DNA of 64,000 nt from Lagopus muta (Eukaryota > Chordata > Aves > Galliformes > Phasianidae): NCBI RefSeq assembly GCF_023343835.1, contig NC_064437.1, positions 754,001-818,000 on the forward strand. The letters are read 5' to 3'. Below, piece by piece: positions 14,091-28,280 of the stretch. Numbering within the stretch: the first letter of the stretch is position 1; every line of letters begins with the position of its first letter. The notes beneath the pieces are model-generated. The model was given only the letters and a program-made list of their open reading frames with translations, searched no databases and was not told where the DNA came from. The position numbers and the translations under genes were made by a program.

Positions 14091-14533
14091 CCAACTTCCT
14101 ACCAGGAGTGGTGGGGAGTGATGAGGTTTCCCCTGAGATTCCTTTGCTCCAAACTGATGCCAGCTGTGACACAAGGGCATGTGTGTCACATGCTGTGTTA
14201 ACCAGCATGAACAGGGATGTGCTGCCATCCTCTGAACACAGGAGGGGACCTTCATCCCAATCCACATCAGCCTCTGAGGTTGTTTTCTCACAGTCACATC
14301 AGCAGGGTTTCAAGATGCAGGTTGGTTTTGTTTTCTGAGCATCATTGACTCAGTTGTAACTGAAGAGAGTTGGAGGAGAACTGGATGAAGAATGCCCGCA
14401 GCCCTCTGGCACCCAATGATCTGACAGAGCACCATCGATGAATCTGCAAAAAGGATCATTTGTCTTCTGTTCCTATAGCAACCAATAATTTTGATCCTTG
14501 TGTATTCACATATGTTGGTGCCTTGTTTCCATG

Positions 14534-14671
14534 GCAAGACACAGAATCCTGCAGCAAGGATGGTCCTGAAGCAAAGATGTTTCTGCAGGTAGGACGGCCC
14601 CATGGGAAGGATGGCCCCATAGGAAGAATAGCCCTGCAGGTAGGGTGGCCCCAAGGGAAGGATGGTCCTAC
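14534..14671. repeat. Imperfect tandem repeat, about 51-bp unit
   Basis: GCAGGTAGG recurs at 14,585 and 14,636, with GGAAGGATGG(C/T)CC twice in the same register and a poorer copy upstream. It consists of nested shorter units rich in GGCCCCA. Confidence 0.7.
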
Positions 14672-17451
14672 CCCCATCCCACTGCTGTGCACAGTGCTGT
14701 GGGCTCCGGGCTGCTCCCTTCCTCTGCCCAATCCTGGCCCCACAGCACCCTGACACTGCACTGACCTTCCTGATGTGGTGCAAAAGAGGTGCAAATATCA
14801 CTGGAAAGTCAAGATGCTTCATCAGTGCAAACACAAATCCAGGGGAAAACAAGGTGCATAAACCCCAGGATAACGAAAAAATCTATCAAAGAGATAGGAC
14901 ATTTCCTCCTGCCTCTTTCTTGTATTTTCTTGCTCCATAAATCATCTTATTTATATAATGGAGAACAGTAAAGCAAGGCAGATTTAAAAAACATTTTTTC
15001 CTGTCCTAGAGTAAAATGATTGATGCTGTGCAAAAACAGCGCCTGAGTAAAAAAAGCTCTCAGCAATGATTTAAGGAAACGCACAGAAAGGTTGGGTTTG
15101 GATGCTGAAAGATGCCAAACGCGCCAAATTAATTAAATATCTTGAACAGCTGAAACTCAACAGAAGGAAAAAAATGGCACGAGGCTGTCTTCAAATCAGA
15201 CCCACTCTCTGTATCATACATAGGAATGACTTCAGGATAGCAAAGCGACCTGAGTGGCTGAGGACAGAGCGGAAGTCTTCGGCTCCAACTGAGGTTCAGC
15301 TCTGCCTCTCCTGCACAGCAGCAGGAGCTCCCAGCGAGACCTTGGCCAGCAGGAGCAAAGGTGGGAGATGTGGGACACTGCCATGCCATAAACGTGGGGT
15401 TCACTGTTGTTATCAAACCTTGGAGCATCTTCTGGGGGTCCAAACCTCCCTGAAGTCCCTTATGTAGTTCTGAGAGTTCTGTCAGAAAGTGAGCGAAGGT
15501 GGAGAGCAACAGCTGAAGTTCAAAGGGGACCGAGAGCAGATAATTGCTCACCATGTGTATGCAAATGCAAGCTGCAAACTGCCCCTAATGACAGTTAATG
15601 AACCAGGCTGTGAGAGGTAATGCAAACACTAAGCAATGCTGTACAGCCATTTAGGAACGCCTTTTAGTCAACATCAAAAGCAGCTTTTTGTTGATAACGT
15701 TAATACGCAGTGAGATGGATGATGAATTCACATTTTAGTTAGTTTGCAGCTGAGGAAGCATCTCCCAAGGATCACTTTGGGCATTCCAGATCAGCATCCC
15801 TCAAAAAATGTTTGTTCCATCCTACATTTGTCACAGTTTGCTGTTTTAACTGGAAATGCTGCAGCGCAGCCCTGGGCAATCACAAACATCCAGCCTCAAA
15901 ACCCATTGATTGTATGCTGCAGGTGACTCTGCTTCATCTCCCCAAGCCTGCACAATACAGCACGAAGCTGCAGAGTCGCAGTGTGGGTCCTTTATGGGGA
16001 ATGAGCAGAGCTGGAAGGTGCTACCTTGGGAGCAGGAGGGCAAAGGACTTCAGCCCATCTTTCTCTTCCCAACCTGCACACGGGCAGCTAAGTGCCCATC
16101 AGCAATGAGATGAGCCTGCTCCTCAGAGCCCCACTGGATAGGATCTGCATACAAGATACAGGCTGTGGGATGTGGACATAGCAGCTGAGCACAAGCTGCC
16201 ATGCAGGAGGTCACTTGGTGGTCCCAGCCCAGCAGTGCTGCAGCAGCAGGTCCATGGGCTGCCCATCAGGTACGTGTCCCCAACACTCCTTGTCACTCCA
16301 TTCACCTTGCACTGCAAAATTACTTATTTTCCTTCGCTTTAGAAAAAGGTGATGTGCTGTTTTCCCACAAGATTTATACGCAATCCCTATCTCTTCTAGG
16401 TAAAAAGAAATGGCTTCTCTTTACCTGCATTAGTCTGATGTGGATATTAATCTCTAGAAATATCCACATAGACTCTATCACCCCCAGGTATCTGCCTTTA
16501 ATATACAGAGCACTGAATCATAAGCTCCAAAAATCAAAACACGCTAAAAATAATCTCTTTTCCCACTCTCCTCCTTCCCCCTCTTCCCCAGGCTCCGCAG
16601 CGCATTACGGATGGCGTCTTTGAGGAGGACTTTTTGTTTCTTATTTGTCTCCAACTTTGAGATCAGTATCAGCTGACTTATGCGAGAACAAAGCTTAAAA
16701 CATAAGGGATTCACAAAGGGAGGAGGGTTTGGGGGTTTGTTTGGGGTTATTTTTTGCTTTAACCAAGCCTCAAATAATAATAATACCTTCCTCTTCTTGG
16801 GGATAAATGAGCGTCAACTTAAATAATTGGTCAAACTGCATGTGAAGAACATACAAATATCTTCCAGAAAATGATTCTAATGGCAATTGCCACCCCCAGC
16901 AGAAGTCTTTGGGCTCCATTGAAATGTGTTCATTTTTCCTGGCCGCAGATGCTTCAGCTGTATGCGAACACATCAGTGGTTGAACCAACAATCATTCTGC
17001 TGGGAGAATAAACCAAAGGAGCTAATCCTGCAACAAAGGATATGCAGATGACTAACATTTTAATTAAAAAAAAAAACATATACTGCTAAAACACAATGAC
17101 ACAAATCTAATGCATAGCAAAGGAAATTAATGAACGTTTAAAGATGTCCAGGAGTCCAGAGCAGAGCAGTGCCTGGGAAAGGGTGGATGGCTGTGACGGC
17201 TGCTTGCAGAGCTGCCTGACCTGGCCTGGCCCAGCACAGAGGTCCAAACCTCAGCCTTCAGCTGCAGCCGTGCCCATGAGTGCATCAACGGAAGGAGAGC
17301 TTGGATTTAAAGTATCACATACAGCTCAAGGAGGCAAGCTGGAGGGTTCTGCTTGTGGGAACAAGGAGGGTCTGAGGACAACCAACGTACAAAGTCCTAA
17401 AAAACAAAGACTTGGATATGAAGGTGGCAATACGGCTCTGTCTGTTCTATG

Positions 17452-17477
17452 CACACACACACACACAAACACACACC
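17452..17477. repeat. Interrupted (CA)n microsatellite
   Basis: About 12 CA units with one interruption (ACAAACAC). Confidence 0.9.
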
Positions 17478-18549
17478 ACTATTTCTCATCCTGCACTGTT
17501 TCTCAGACAAACAGCTCATTTATTTGTCAGTTCCCACCACACTTAGGAACGTCTGGAAGCAACGTTTATTCTCATTTGCTATTAATCTGTGAGCAATATC
17601 GTGCTTCCCATCATTAACACTAGCAGTAGCAAATGCAAATGCTGACGCATGGGCAAAGTTCAGCCCACCTGATTTTGGCATCTTCTGCTTGTCAGGATCC
17701 AGCCTGCTGCTGCCCCGACCACGGTTAGTAATGAACGGATTAGCAGTGCAGCAGCAGCCAATTATTGGGACAGGAATATTTCCCTGTTTTGAAATATCAC
17801 AGATTACAGTGAAAGTGGAGAAATATGCATGCTTTTAAATCAAGGCTTTAATTATTATCCCATTTGAAAGTGTGACTAATTATTAGGATGCATTAGTATG
17901 TGTATAAATAGTTAATTATGCTGTGTGTGTCTGTGTAGCTTCTGTCACATCAAGGCAGTGCACCTTCACCACCTCACAGCACTCTGCTGCTGTAATCAAA
18001 TGATCTTTGGGAACGACTGCAGATAATGCTGTGGTGCATCTTTTCTGCAATAGCACTGTATCATTTTCTGCATTCTCTTTTTAGCAAGATTGATATTTTC
18101 CCAGCTCTCTTCCAGCCATACCAGAACCACCTCTGTGATCCACTCCATGTACCTGGTGCCTCACTCCCGACAGCCCTCTGCTCACAACGGAGGCATTTCT
18201 TCTGCACAAACAGCAGTGAGCTGGCAGCAATTATTGCTTCATTACCGATATGTGCCACGTCGTTTCCTTAAACTTGCCAGAAAACACAGAGCTCCCTGGG
18301 GGGCAGAAGAGGAATGGATTTTCATTATTGACAAAAAGTGACTGTAGCACAATAGGAATGCAAGTCACCTTCCCCCTGGTAAAGCAGAAGGAGAACATAA
18401 ACAACAGTGAGTTCATCCATAAACTATGGCTGTGCTCTGTGTTTGCCCACATCAGTACAACGAGACACCACAAGCCCAAAATCTGTACGGGACAAAAGGC
18501 CCTGCTTTGTTGCAGTGCTCACTGCAGCTGTGTAAGGAGGTGCATTCAT

Positions 18550-18645
18550 GAATCACAGAATCATGGAATTGTAGGGGTTGGAAGGGACCTCCAGAGATCA
18601 TCGAGTCCAACCCCCCTGCCAAAGCAGGTTCCCTACATCAGGTAC
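18550..18645 (-). mobile_element. CR1 3' fragment
   Basis: Antisense. GAATCACAGAATCATGGAATTG end repeat, GGTTGGAAGGGACCTCCAGA, GAGTCCAACCCCCCTGCCAA and AGCAGGTTCCCTACATCAG. Confidence 0.92.
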
Positions 18646-19275
18646 AGATGAGAACATCTTTGAGGCAGCTGGTGCACGCTGCCATCGGTGAATCCCTCCA
18701 AAAATGCTGTTCCTGGAGCATCTCTCCTGGGGTGCAACAGGCAGTACGTTTGAGGCAAAGCCTGAGACATGGCATGTGGCCTCAACCCTCATTCTGATTA
18801 AGCAATTCCATGCACTCTTATCAAGCCAGAGTGTTCTTGTGATAGGACGCAAGATTATAAGCTTTCTAATTAACTTCTGTTAACTTTAGTTGGATAACAA
18901 GGTTTAATCAAGTGTATCATTGCTTTGTGTGGGCCTTCACAAGCACGACTGATTGATCGATTCTCCCTTTTCTCATTTGGCTAAAGAAGGAAACGGGGAC
19001 AGCCGCAGTAATGAGGGGTGGGGGGCTGTCCTGGCAGAGCTGCCCAACTCGGTGAGCCTCCTTTCTTTTGATCAAACTTTTGATCAAAGCACATTTGTTA
19101 ATAAAATCTGAGCCATCACATAATGAAGGAGGGGAAGATCCGGTCAGCATGCAAGTTTCTGAGAGAAGTCGAGGCATCCATTGACTTCACTGGTGATTGT
19201 ATCAGATCTGTAAAATGCAAATGAATATAAATATTGTTTACTGCAAGTGTACAACATGAGAATCTGTATTTTTTA

Positions 19276-19307
19276 AATAAATTGTGTTTTTAAAATTAAA
19301 AAAAAAA
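19276..19307 (+). terminator. Candidate mRNA 3' end (AATAAA plus A-tract)
   Basis: AATAAA (19,276-19,281) sits in an AT-rich 3' UTR-like context, and a T-rich stretch and a 10-base A run follow within 26 bases. It could be the end of an unannotated + strand transcript, a retroposed 3' end, or chance in AT-rich DNA. No coding frame is attached. Confidence 0.3.
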
Positions 19308-22300
19308 ACAACAACACATGCAAAGCTACAGATGGAGTTTTTGTGTCATTTGCTCAGCAGACAGAACATTGAATCCTTCACCCATTAAACGTGTCCTCAC
19401 CCAGATTTGCTGCACCTGCTGCTTTACATGTCAGTGCAGCCTCTCTGAATGCTGATGGCCCACTGGTGGGGGCCATCACAGCATGGCCATGACACCTGCT
19501 CGGAGCAGCAGCCAGCAATGGGCCTCTGCTGGAGGCAGTGCCATGCAATGGGTACAAAGGTGCCAGGCCTGGTACTGAGCAATTCCTTGGCTCACAACCC
19601 AGGAATTTGGATGTTGCACCAAGCCGAGGACTCCATGCACCAGTGGGCCCATGCACTAGTGGGAATGGATGGGATCCCTCAGGCCTGGAGCTGTGCCATG
19701 GGCTGGCACGGTGGATGCGGGGACACCTGCAGATGGGCCAAGGTTGGCCACCAGTCTTTGAATTTGATGATGGCTTTCTGTCATTAAAAAGTGGTGTTGA
19801 AAGAATAGGAGAAGAATAATGGAAGAGAATAACAAAAGGAAAGAATAATGGCACTGTTGGAGATCCATCCTGTGACATCTGTGAACACAAGTAGCTCAAA
19901 GCCTCTGGTGCTCACACAGCACATTTTGGTCCCCAGAGGCTGCTGAAGCTGTGTCCATAAGGTGGGGTCCCCCAGACTGCTCCAATAGGAGCGTGCACCT
20001 CATCCCTCACCATGGGGAGGGCAGGGGTGGCTCCTGCACGGCACTGCCCCTGCTGAGTGCTACCCAACCTTCCTGCCTGAGGAGCGAGCTGCAGAAGGGC
20101 TGCACTGCACTTCTGTCCTTGTTTTCCCAAAGACCCTTCCAAGCAGTAAGCAAAGATGACTCACAGCTCATATGCCTGCACAGGAAGTCAGCAGCAGAGC
20201 TCTTTGCAGCAGCACCATCAGTCCACCTCCAGAGGAGCTGCTCCTCCTGCCTCCCAGAAGCGCAGGGTGGGCTGGTCCTGCTCTGGCACTCAGCTGGCAC
20301 TGATGTGCTGAGTTCTCCACAGGAATTATTTGAGGAGCTGTTCTCCACCAACTAAAACGACCCCGAACAAAAAGAAGTTGAAAGTTGAAAAAACAGCTTG
20401 AAAAAGGAATCAAGATGTCAAAGCAGAGAAGGAGATGGTCAGGAGCAGAGCAGAGGGAGAGGAAGTGGGAATGGAAATGCATGATTTATACAGCGGAATC
20501 CTTGAGAAATTCAGAACTTGGTAACTTTTTCCATTGCCAGTAGATTTATTCCTTTTACTCCGAAGACTTTAACCTTAAACAAACAAAAAAATCTTATTCT
20601 ACCTCAGAAATAAATCCAAAGACTTTCAAAGCCATATGGATGGTTTATTTTTGTCTTGAGTGTGTTGCCATGCAACTTGGAGAGGCAGCGGCTCCCTTGC
20701 AGTGATTGCCATGAAACTTCCATCCAATTCACTTCATTGTGTTACTTGATACGAGTTTGGGATGACCTCACATCCATCTGCCCGTATTCTATTTAGTTCT
20801 CTTCCTTCTAAACACGCAAACCAGAACATCTTGACCTTTCTTTTAGAGTCGCTTCTCCTTGGCAGTGCTATTGAAGGCAGTGAAGCTAGACTACTGCTTA
20901 TGATGACTATTAAATCTCAAGAGTACTCTTGATTCTTATTTTATTGACGTTACAGCACCCTGCTCCAGAAACCAAAGAGATTGACAGGATCTTTGGGAAT
21001 AAAAATTGGTTTTCTGAGGTATTTGGATCCAGCAAACAAAGAATAAAGGTCCGGTACCTTGAAAATAAATGACAGTACACAATCCTTAAAAAAACAAATA
21101 TTGAAACGGAGGAGCAGGAGATGGCTTGTTCTCCATCCAGAGAGGCCTCCAAATCAGAACTGTGTGTCTCTCACAAATAAGTGCACCCCTGAAGAAAGCG
21201 TTTGGATGGAATGCAGAAGTCTGTGGGTGTCAGTTGGAACAGCCTGGGCCAGAAAAAAGGCTGGGGAAGAGTGCTAGCAGGGGACACTGATTAGGAACAG
21301 TCACCAATAAAACCAAACCTATTCAGCATCCAGGAGAAGACAGGCTGCTGAAGTTTGCATGAGAAGAATGTTTGTCAGAAAAATCATTCTTACAAGAAAC
21401 AAATGTCAGAGAAAAGGGAAGTGAACTCTCTGGTAAATCCTTTTTGTAATGATCTGGGATCAAAGGGCAAACTGCAGTGCATTTAGCTCTGCTGTTCAGT
21501 GCCATCACGTGGATCTGCACCACACCAGCAGCAGCTGCAGAAAGAGAAGCAGTTACCAATCTATTAATTGGCACTTTAAGTGGACAGGTTCAAGCACAGT
21601 ATGCCTTGTTTCACAGAGCATTCATTGGGGAACTGCTTTCATAATCCATGGTTTGTGGTTCCAGGCAGAATATGTAACGTGCATAAAGGTGGTCCCTGTA
21701 AGAAGGTACACCCAGCACCTCTAATGAACCTGGAGAGGGAAGGGCAGCTTCCATCTTCTGGAGACATCGGGGAAAGCTGCAGCTCTGCTAAAGGCTGAGA
21801 GCAGATCCATAGCATCACAGCAGCAAATGCTCCTAGGTCGTGCATCACCTCTTGGCGCTGCTACTGCCAGTGCTCCATTTCCTAGGCTTGTCGCAGAGCT
21901 TTTCCCCAGTACATCCAGCTAGTTTTTCCTGCTTCAGCTGTGTCCTGGAAGAGCATGGTGTTATGTTTAATAATCAGATGCTCCCGAGCTACAAAAAGCA
22001 TCCTGAATATACAGTGAAGCTGCTAACTACAGTGACTTGGTTCTGATGCACGGCTTCTTTCCATGGGGAGAGCTCACAGAATGCACTGCTGAGGCTGCTG
22101 CTTGGGTCTTTTGCTAGGAAAGGAGGCACCCAAACAATGCCACCTCCTGGAGCCTGTCCTTTTTCTTCTTTTAATTCAGTATATTTTAATATGAGATAAA
22201 AGTCAAGCTTAACTGTCTCTCCAAAATGTTTGTTCGAGAGCAACATCACAGAACAGGTTTAGGGACAGCGGGCAGCCAAGCAGAGCTGCATACAAGGCTG

Positions 22301-25300
22301 CGTGTCAGCAAGGGGAGGCGTACAGGAGAATGAGTCTCTGGTTGTCATTTATTATAAATTCCAGTGAAAACAGAGAGCAGAATTTTGATTTCTCCTTTCG
22401 GAGCTTATGTAGAATTGTAACTGGGGCTTTTTATTAAAAAGCAGTCTGAGTTATGAATCATTCATGGCAAACGAGTGACTCCCACGCCTTGGCACGACGA
22501 CCCGCGCTTGGCTCATTCACCGGCAACAAATAAAGCGGCACTTAACGAACCCAGACAGGTTATCCTGATGGCTGTGAGGAAGCAAAATCAGGTGCATTTT
22601 AGGATTCAGAAAAGATACGTATTTTGTCAGGCTCTCATTGGTCTGTTGGTTTTTTGTTTTTTGCTTTTTTTCTTTTTCTGAATAAATGAATGGAGTTGTT
22701 TTAACGTAGTGTTAATGCTGGGAGTGCTGGGTGAAGGAATTCAATTGAATGCCTGTCATTGGGTGCTCTTGTTTCACTGACAAGAGTTGTCATGTTCCTG
22801 GGACACCTGACATGCGGAGCACCAACTGATAAATAGCTTAAAGATGAAACTGTCAGTCACCATTACTTCGCACCAGCAATTATGGGAGTGCTGCCCTGGG
22901 GAGCCTGCAGAAGACCCCGCGCCCCTGCTGCTCCAGGAGCAGCCCCCTCACCCTGGAGCCATTCACAGCCTGTGCGTGGGCTCTGCTGAAGGCTTGCTGG
23001 CTGATATTCTGGAAATATTTCTTCTGTGCTTACAGCCCAGAAGGGGCCAGATAAGGTTATGACGTGCAGGGTAGGAGCTGATGAAGGAGAGGGGAGAGGT
23101 AAGAGAAGACAGGTATAGCTTCAGCTTGGCGGGGGAAAAAAGAGCTGCTTGCACTTAGTCCCAAAGTTTTAGGTTGGATTTCTCCTGGGAGATAATTTAA
23201 ATCGAAGATTCCAGCTGCAGATGAATTTTATATTACTCAGAAAGAAGGTGATGCCAATAACCTAGTTTGCCACCCTCACTCTCCAGCTGACAGCAGGGAA
23301 CATCTGAAAGGCAGAGCTGCTTGGAGAGGATGCTGATCGACTTTCATACCATCCCTTGGATTTGTCTCATTTCTGGCTACTTCTGGAGACTCCGAGAATG
23401 GCTGTGCTATAACCATAGCAACAGTTATTGCACAGCATTCAAAATCTCTGCTGTTAAGAAAAAAGCAGAGGTGCTAACTCAATAAGGACAAAGTGAGTTT
23501 CTACCAGCGTGAAGTGGAAGCAGCTGGGTTGCGCAGCCCCGTTTTGTTTCTGCTGAAGCTGGGGCTGGAGCTGCAAGCAGCACAGCAATGAGGCCGGGGT
23601 GGGAGCTGCTGGGCAGCAGTGCAGCTTTTGCCTCATCTGCAAAAGCACTAAAAAGCACTACAGCACCTCCAGAACCCCCTTCTGTGTATGTATAAATATA
23701 TGTATTTCGGAGCATTGGAGTTACACCTTCGCTCCATTTCATCACTCACTGATAGGAAGTTTGCTTTGAATTCAGTACCTGGTCCAACCTGATGGAAAGG
23801 TGGGATCAATACATCTCAGAAAGCTTTCAGAAGAAGAAACTCTTCTTGCTTGCAGAGCAACCTGTGCACCAAACAATCGATTTGTTTGGCAGTCAGCACA
23901 TGGAAGTGCCCAGCTTCTGACAGGACACCCAGCATCTCACAGGTGTGAGCTCTGAGTTTGCATTCATTTGGCTTGGATTGGTTTGATCGGAAGCATGATG
24001 TGAACTGGAAATGCCCTTTTAACTCCCTATTCTATTTGTAATTGAAATTTAAGGACAAACCAAGTTTATTCAGGAGTTTTCTTCTCCAGTGAAGGAAAGG
24101 AAGGAAAAAAAAAAAAAAGAATTCCTCTACTTTGTGGCTATTCATTTCTCTTTAAATAGGACACTTGTCAGAATGATTTTCCGTGTCTTATGTTACTGTA
24201 ATTGAGTGTTCTGGATAAGGAAGGAGACTGCCTTCACTGAAATGTGCAAATTTGTAGCAGAATTGACTGTAAAAATGAGGACACCAAAATGCTTTTTCAT
24301 TTGGCTGGTAAGCAAAGATGTATGAGCAGTCATGAATCGTCTGATAGCAAAGGGAGAACCGCGATTCTCCTTGGGCATGGTGAGGATCAGGTTGTGTGAA
24401 TGTGGCTCTCAGAAATGAGCTGCAAATGCTGGAGGGCGCTGCTGCCCGTTCCCTGGGTGTGGGTTCAGACCCTGGCCTGAGCCAAGTTCAATTCTTTCTT
24501 GTTTTCTTTTGTGAAAACAAAATCTGGAGAAGGAGCCAAGTATTTCATTTCAGTGAGAAGCAAATCAAAACCATAGAAAAGAACTGCAGCTATAAGAATA
24601 CTACTCTGAAACTGCAGGAGGGGTTGGAATCCTAATTCTGACTTTTCAGAACTCTAAACTGGTGTAATTCAGTGTCCATTAACATAGGTACAGTTGAGAA
24701 CAGCAGTACTGTACCTTAGTAGCAAAACTTTGAGGTTCATTCTTCTGTTACTGACCCTTTAAATATACTACTGACATGTTTCCACCAAGTGACATGTGTC
24801 AATGGATTGGATTCTCTGCATGGCTGGGAGTGGCTGCAAACCTCTGCACCCCCAAACACTGCCGTGCTCCTTCAGAGCAACAAAATTCAGCTGAACGTCC
24901 GCAGCACTGAGCTCCATGGCACCCTAATTAGTGATGATGCTGCGCAGCACAAGCAGAGTGGAGCAGGATGATCATGGCAAAGGTTAATCACGCCTTATTT
25001 GCTTGACAGTGACTCCTTCAAGGATGAACCTGGCTTTAAAAAAATACGTATTAGATCTTCCTTAAGCACGCCTCACCTTTCGTTCCGAGTCGACTGCACT
25101 TGCCCATTAAATGCTTTCACTCGTATTGAAAATACGCTTTCATGAACCACGGTAATTATAGCTGTCAGTGTGGATAAGGGGCGTTACTTATTCTGCATCT
25201 CACCTACACGGTGCTCAAATTTACCTTTTGAGCATGATAAAGATTGGCTTATTTACATACATGCTTCTCAAACATCACCTTCAGTAGGCAGTGGGTGCTG

Positions 25301-25650
25301 AGGATGCGTGCTCTGCTCCTCTTGCTGGGAGCCTGATGTTCCTTCGTGGACACACAGCACAGACCTGCCCACAGCATCCCTCTGACCATCACGCATCACT
25401 GCACCCCAAGGGAGGGTTGAGCCCTGCAGCATTTCCTGCTCCCTCCCAATCCCACCACCACGATGCACCAGGCACAGCTCCCTTTCTCCAGCAAGTCCTT
25501 TCTTGAACCAAAACAACCTTTCCATAAGCGTCCCAAATTCCGTCTTAAATTATTTAGAATCTCTTCCCCCAGATTTTAATTGAAAAACTGTAACAGACCT
25601 TTATTTCTTGGATGGCTAGGTGCCTTTTTCTAATTTCTATCAAAAAGTAC

Positions 25651-25790
25651 TCATAGAATCATAGAATCAGAATCACAAGGTTGGAAATGACCTGCAAGAT
25701 CATCTAGTCCAACCACCCTCCCACTCCTATTAATACCACAAGCTACTAAACCGTATCTCGTAGCTCCTCATCCGGGCGCCTCTTGAACAA
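25651..25790 (-). mobile_element. CR1 3' fragment, different subfamily
   Basis: Antisense. It starts with the CR1 end repeat TCATAGAATCATAGAATCAG, then AGGTTGGAAATGACCTGCAAG, ATCTAGTCCAACCACC and CTCATCCGGGCGCCTCTTGAA. Confidence 0.92.
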
Positions 25791-26614
25791 TTCATAACTA
25801 TTTGATCCTGTCATTTGTCCTCTAACTCAGAGAATCCTTCTCCTTCATTTATATTTACCATCTCTGAATGGTAATAAGGAATCACCACTGCTTTTCTCAT
25901 CTTGGCTAGGGCATGGCAGGTTCTTTTCATCTCCACCCATCAACATTTAATTTCCCCTATCTATTGGCTTCACTGGACCTTTCAGCAATTAATATTCACC
26001 TTTATCATATTTGCTCTTAGGGGCAGCTTTTTCTTTCCCCTGCTCCTCAAAATGTCCCTCTTAGAACTGCCCAGCTCCCTCACGTTGTCTGATGGGGCAT
26101 CCCATGGCCACGTCCTGCTGCATCACATCTGGCTCACGTCCTCTGCCATCTGCCATCTGACCTTCCTTTCACTGCCAACATGCTGAACTTCTACATCAAG
26201 ATCATCTACCCTTTCAGTGGGGCTGGTTAGCTCTCCAGGCAGAGGAGAAAGGCCTCACCAGTGGTGTCTGACTCGTGTGATGAGCTCTTGCCTCCAGCCA
26301 GCAGGGAGCTGGTTCTGTTCAAACAGCCCCAGTGTGGATCTGTGAGGATCACTGTCTGGAAATACATGGCCAATCTCCATCCTGGCTTTCAATCTCTTCG
26401 TGAACTGCTCCAAAAATGCATACATTGAATACATATGCAAATATGCATATTACATTCTGGTTCCACAGATCCTTCGCATCCACCACCAATGTGTAGTTTA
26501 GAAATAACAGCAGAGTTTTAATAGATAGACTGGGACAATGAAAATGGACCGTGTGCTATGGTTGTGCTTTCATCCCCAAACACTACCTGGTGCTCTTCCA
26601 AACTGGGTCCAATT

Positions 26615-26635
26615 AAAAAAAAAAAAAAAAAAAAA
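26615..26635. repeat. A21 homopolymer
   Basis: Uninterrupted run of 21 A. I see no retroposed element immediately 5' of it. Confidence 0.95.
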
Positions 26636-27799
26636 CTTGGGAAAATTGCATGAATTTTAAATTAAAGAACATTTCTCTAAGTTGTTCTGAAGGAAAAAAA
26701 ATAATGTACTCCATATCCCCAGTTATGTCAGCTCTGACGTCAACTTGCCAGATCTAGCCAACTATTCAGAATATTCAGCTGCTGTTCTACAAAGTCTTCC
26801 AACATTTGGAGATACAGCACCAGGACCAGTGCAGCTCATGGACCTGTAATGTCCCCTTCCACGCAGGAGGAAATGCAGCTTTGCTGGATAGCTTACTTCT
26901 CCTAAATGATATGGTAAGATCATACTTTATTTTAAATCTGCTTTGGAGATTAAGTTTAAAAACTCAACTATGTCTCCTGTGGCTCTAAAAAAGCCCTTAA
27001 ACTGTATTGCAAATGTCAACACAATTGTGGGCAAATATATGTTTGGATTTTCTTGTCAAAAGAGTGACGTGCATCATGAGTCCCTATTTATTTCTGAGAA
27101 GGAGCTCTGGAACTAAAACAACTGTCTGACAGGTAAAATCTGCTGGAGGAAATAACGCATCTGTATCACAGCTCTGAGTGCAGGGAAGGATGCTGTCAAC
27201 ACCACCGAGAGCTCAGTTACAGGATATATTGTTATTGTGTTTGAATAAAAATGTAATGATGAAATATGATCCATTTTCATAATCCCTGCACATCTGTCCA
27301 TTGACACTCCACATTATTGCAGAATTACAAGCTGGTGGTGGATGTGGAGGCTCAGAGCAGCCAGAGCACAACAGGCAAGGTGTCAGGCAATGGCCACGCA
27401 CAATTTTCCTTTTAAACCTGAGGTGGTTTCACACACTGCTTTGGCAAAATATTCCCATTTTTGCTTTAGCAATGACATGTAATAATACGTAATATGTCAC
27501 AGTGGCAAATAACATACCTAGTTCCAAAGAGGACACAAGGTTTCACAACATGGGGATATGGTCACGTTAAACTTATTTCATTCCATTCAGCTTCTCCACC
27601 ACACAGGGGGAAAATATCCAGGTATGATCTACGTGCACCTGAGGAGCATCTGTGACCACCTCTACACGACATCCATGTGCACCCATCAAGGAAATGCAGT
27701 CCAGCTTCAATCAAACAGCAAGCCAAACGATATCTGAAGGACAACACAGGTATTCAGAGTTACCTTCATATTTGGAGAATCGATCTCAAATTAATAAAA

Positions 27800-28280
27800 A
27801 TGAAATTTAACTCAGACCAGGTGCAAAGTATTACACTTGAAAGGGAGAAATCAAATACGCAGGCCTTAAACTGGAACAACATGTAGAGCACTGCAGAAAA
27901 CACTGATCTGCACTGAGTCATAAACAAAGCACAAATTCATGATGTGATGATTCTCCTGGAAGAAATTACCTCCGTGTAACCTGCACAAGGAGGAGCACTG
28001 CAGAGCAGCAAAACGGATTGGAGCTGCGTCAGCATGGTGCCAGCAGCAGTGAGGCAGGCAGACCCTGCTGTGGGGGAGTTGTATGGGGGATCCGGGAGCA
28101 CAGAATGAAGATCTGGGTAACACAGCCTACCAGGAAAGGTTTAAAAGTACGTATTTGTTTCAAATATGGAAAAGAGGAAGGGTTCCTTTCCAGACGCAAG
28201 AGAAAATCAATAAAAGAGAACAGAAATCAGGGAGGTGGATGCAACAGCTGATGGAAAGGAAAAAAGAGGAAACATTTTGG
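27800..28280 (+). mobile_element. Possible ancient CR1/L3-like LINE fragment
   Basis: Weak similarity in order to LINE 3' sequences I remember from reptiles and birds: GGTGCAAAGTATTACACTTG, CAAATTCATGATGTGATG, AATGAAGATCTGGGTAACAC, CCAGGAAAGGTTTAAAA and TTGTTTCAAATATGGAAAAG. It is heavily diverged with indels. A 154-residue open frame across it has no recognised domain. It could also be single-copy sequence. Confidence 0.4.
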
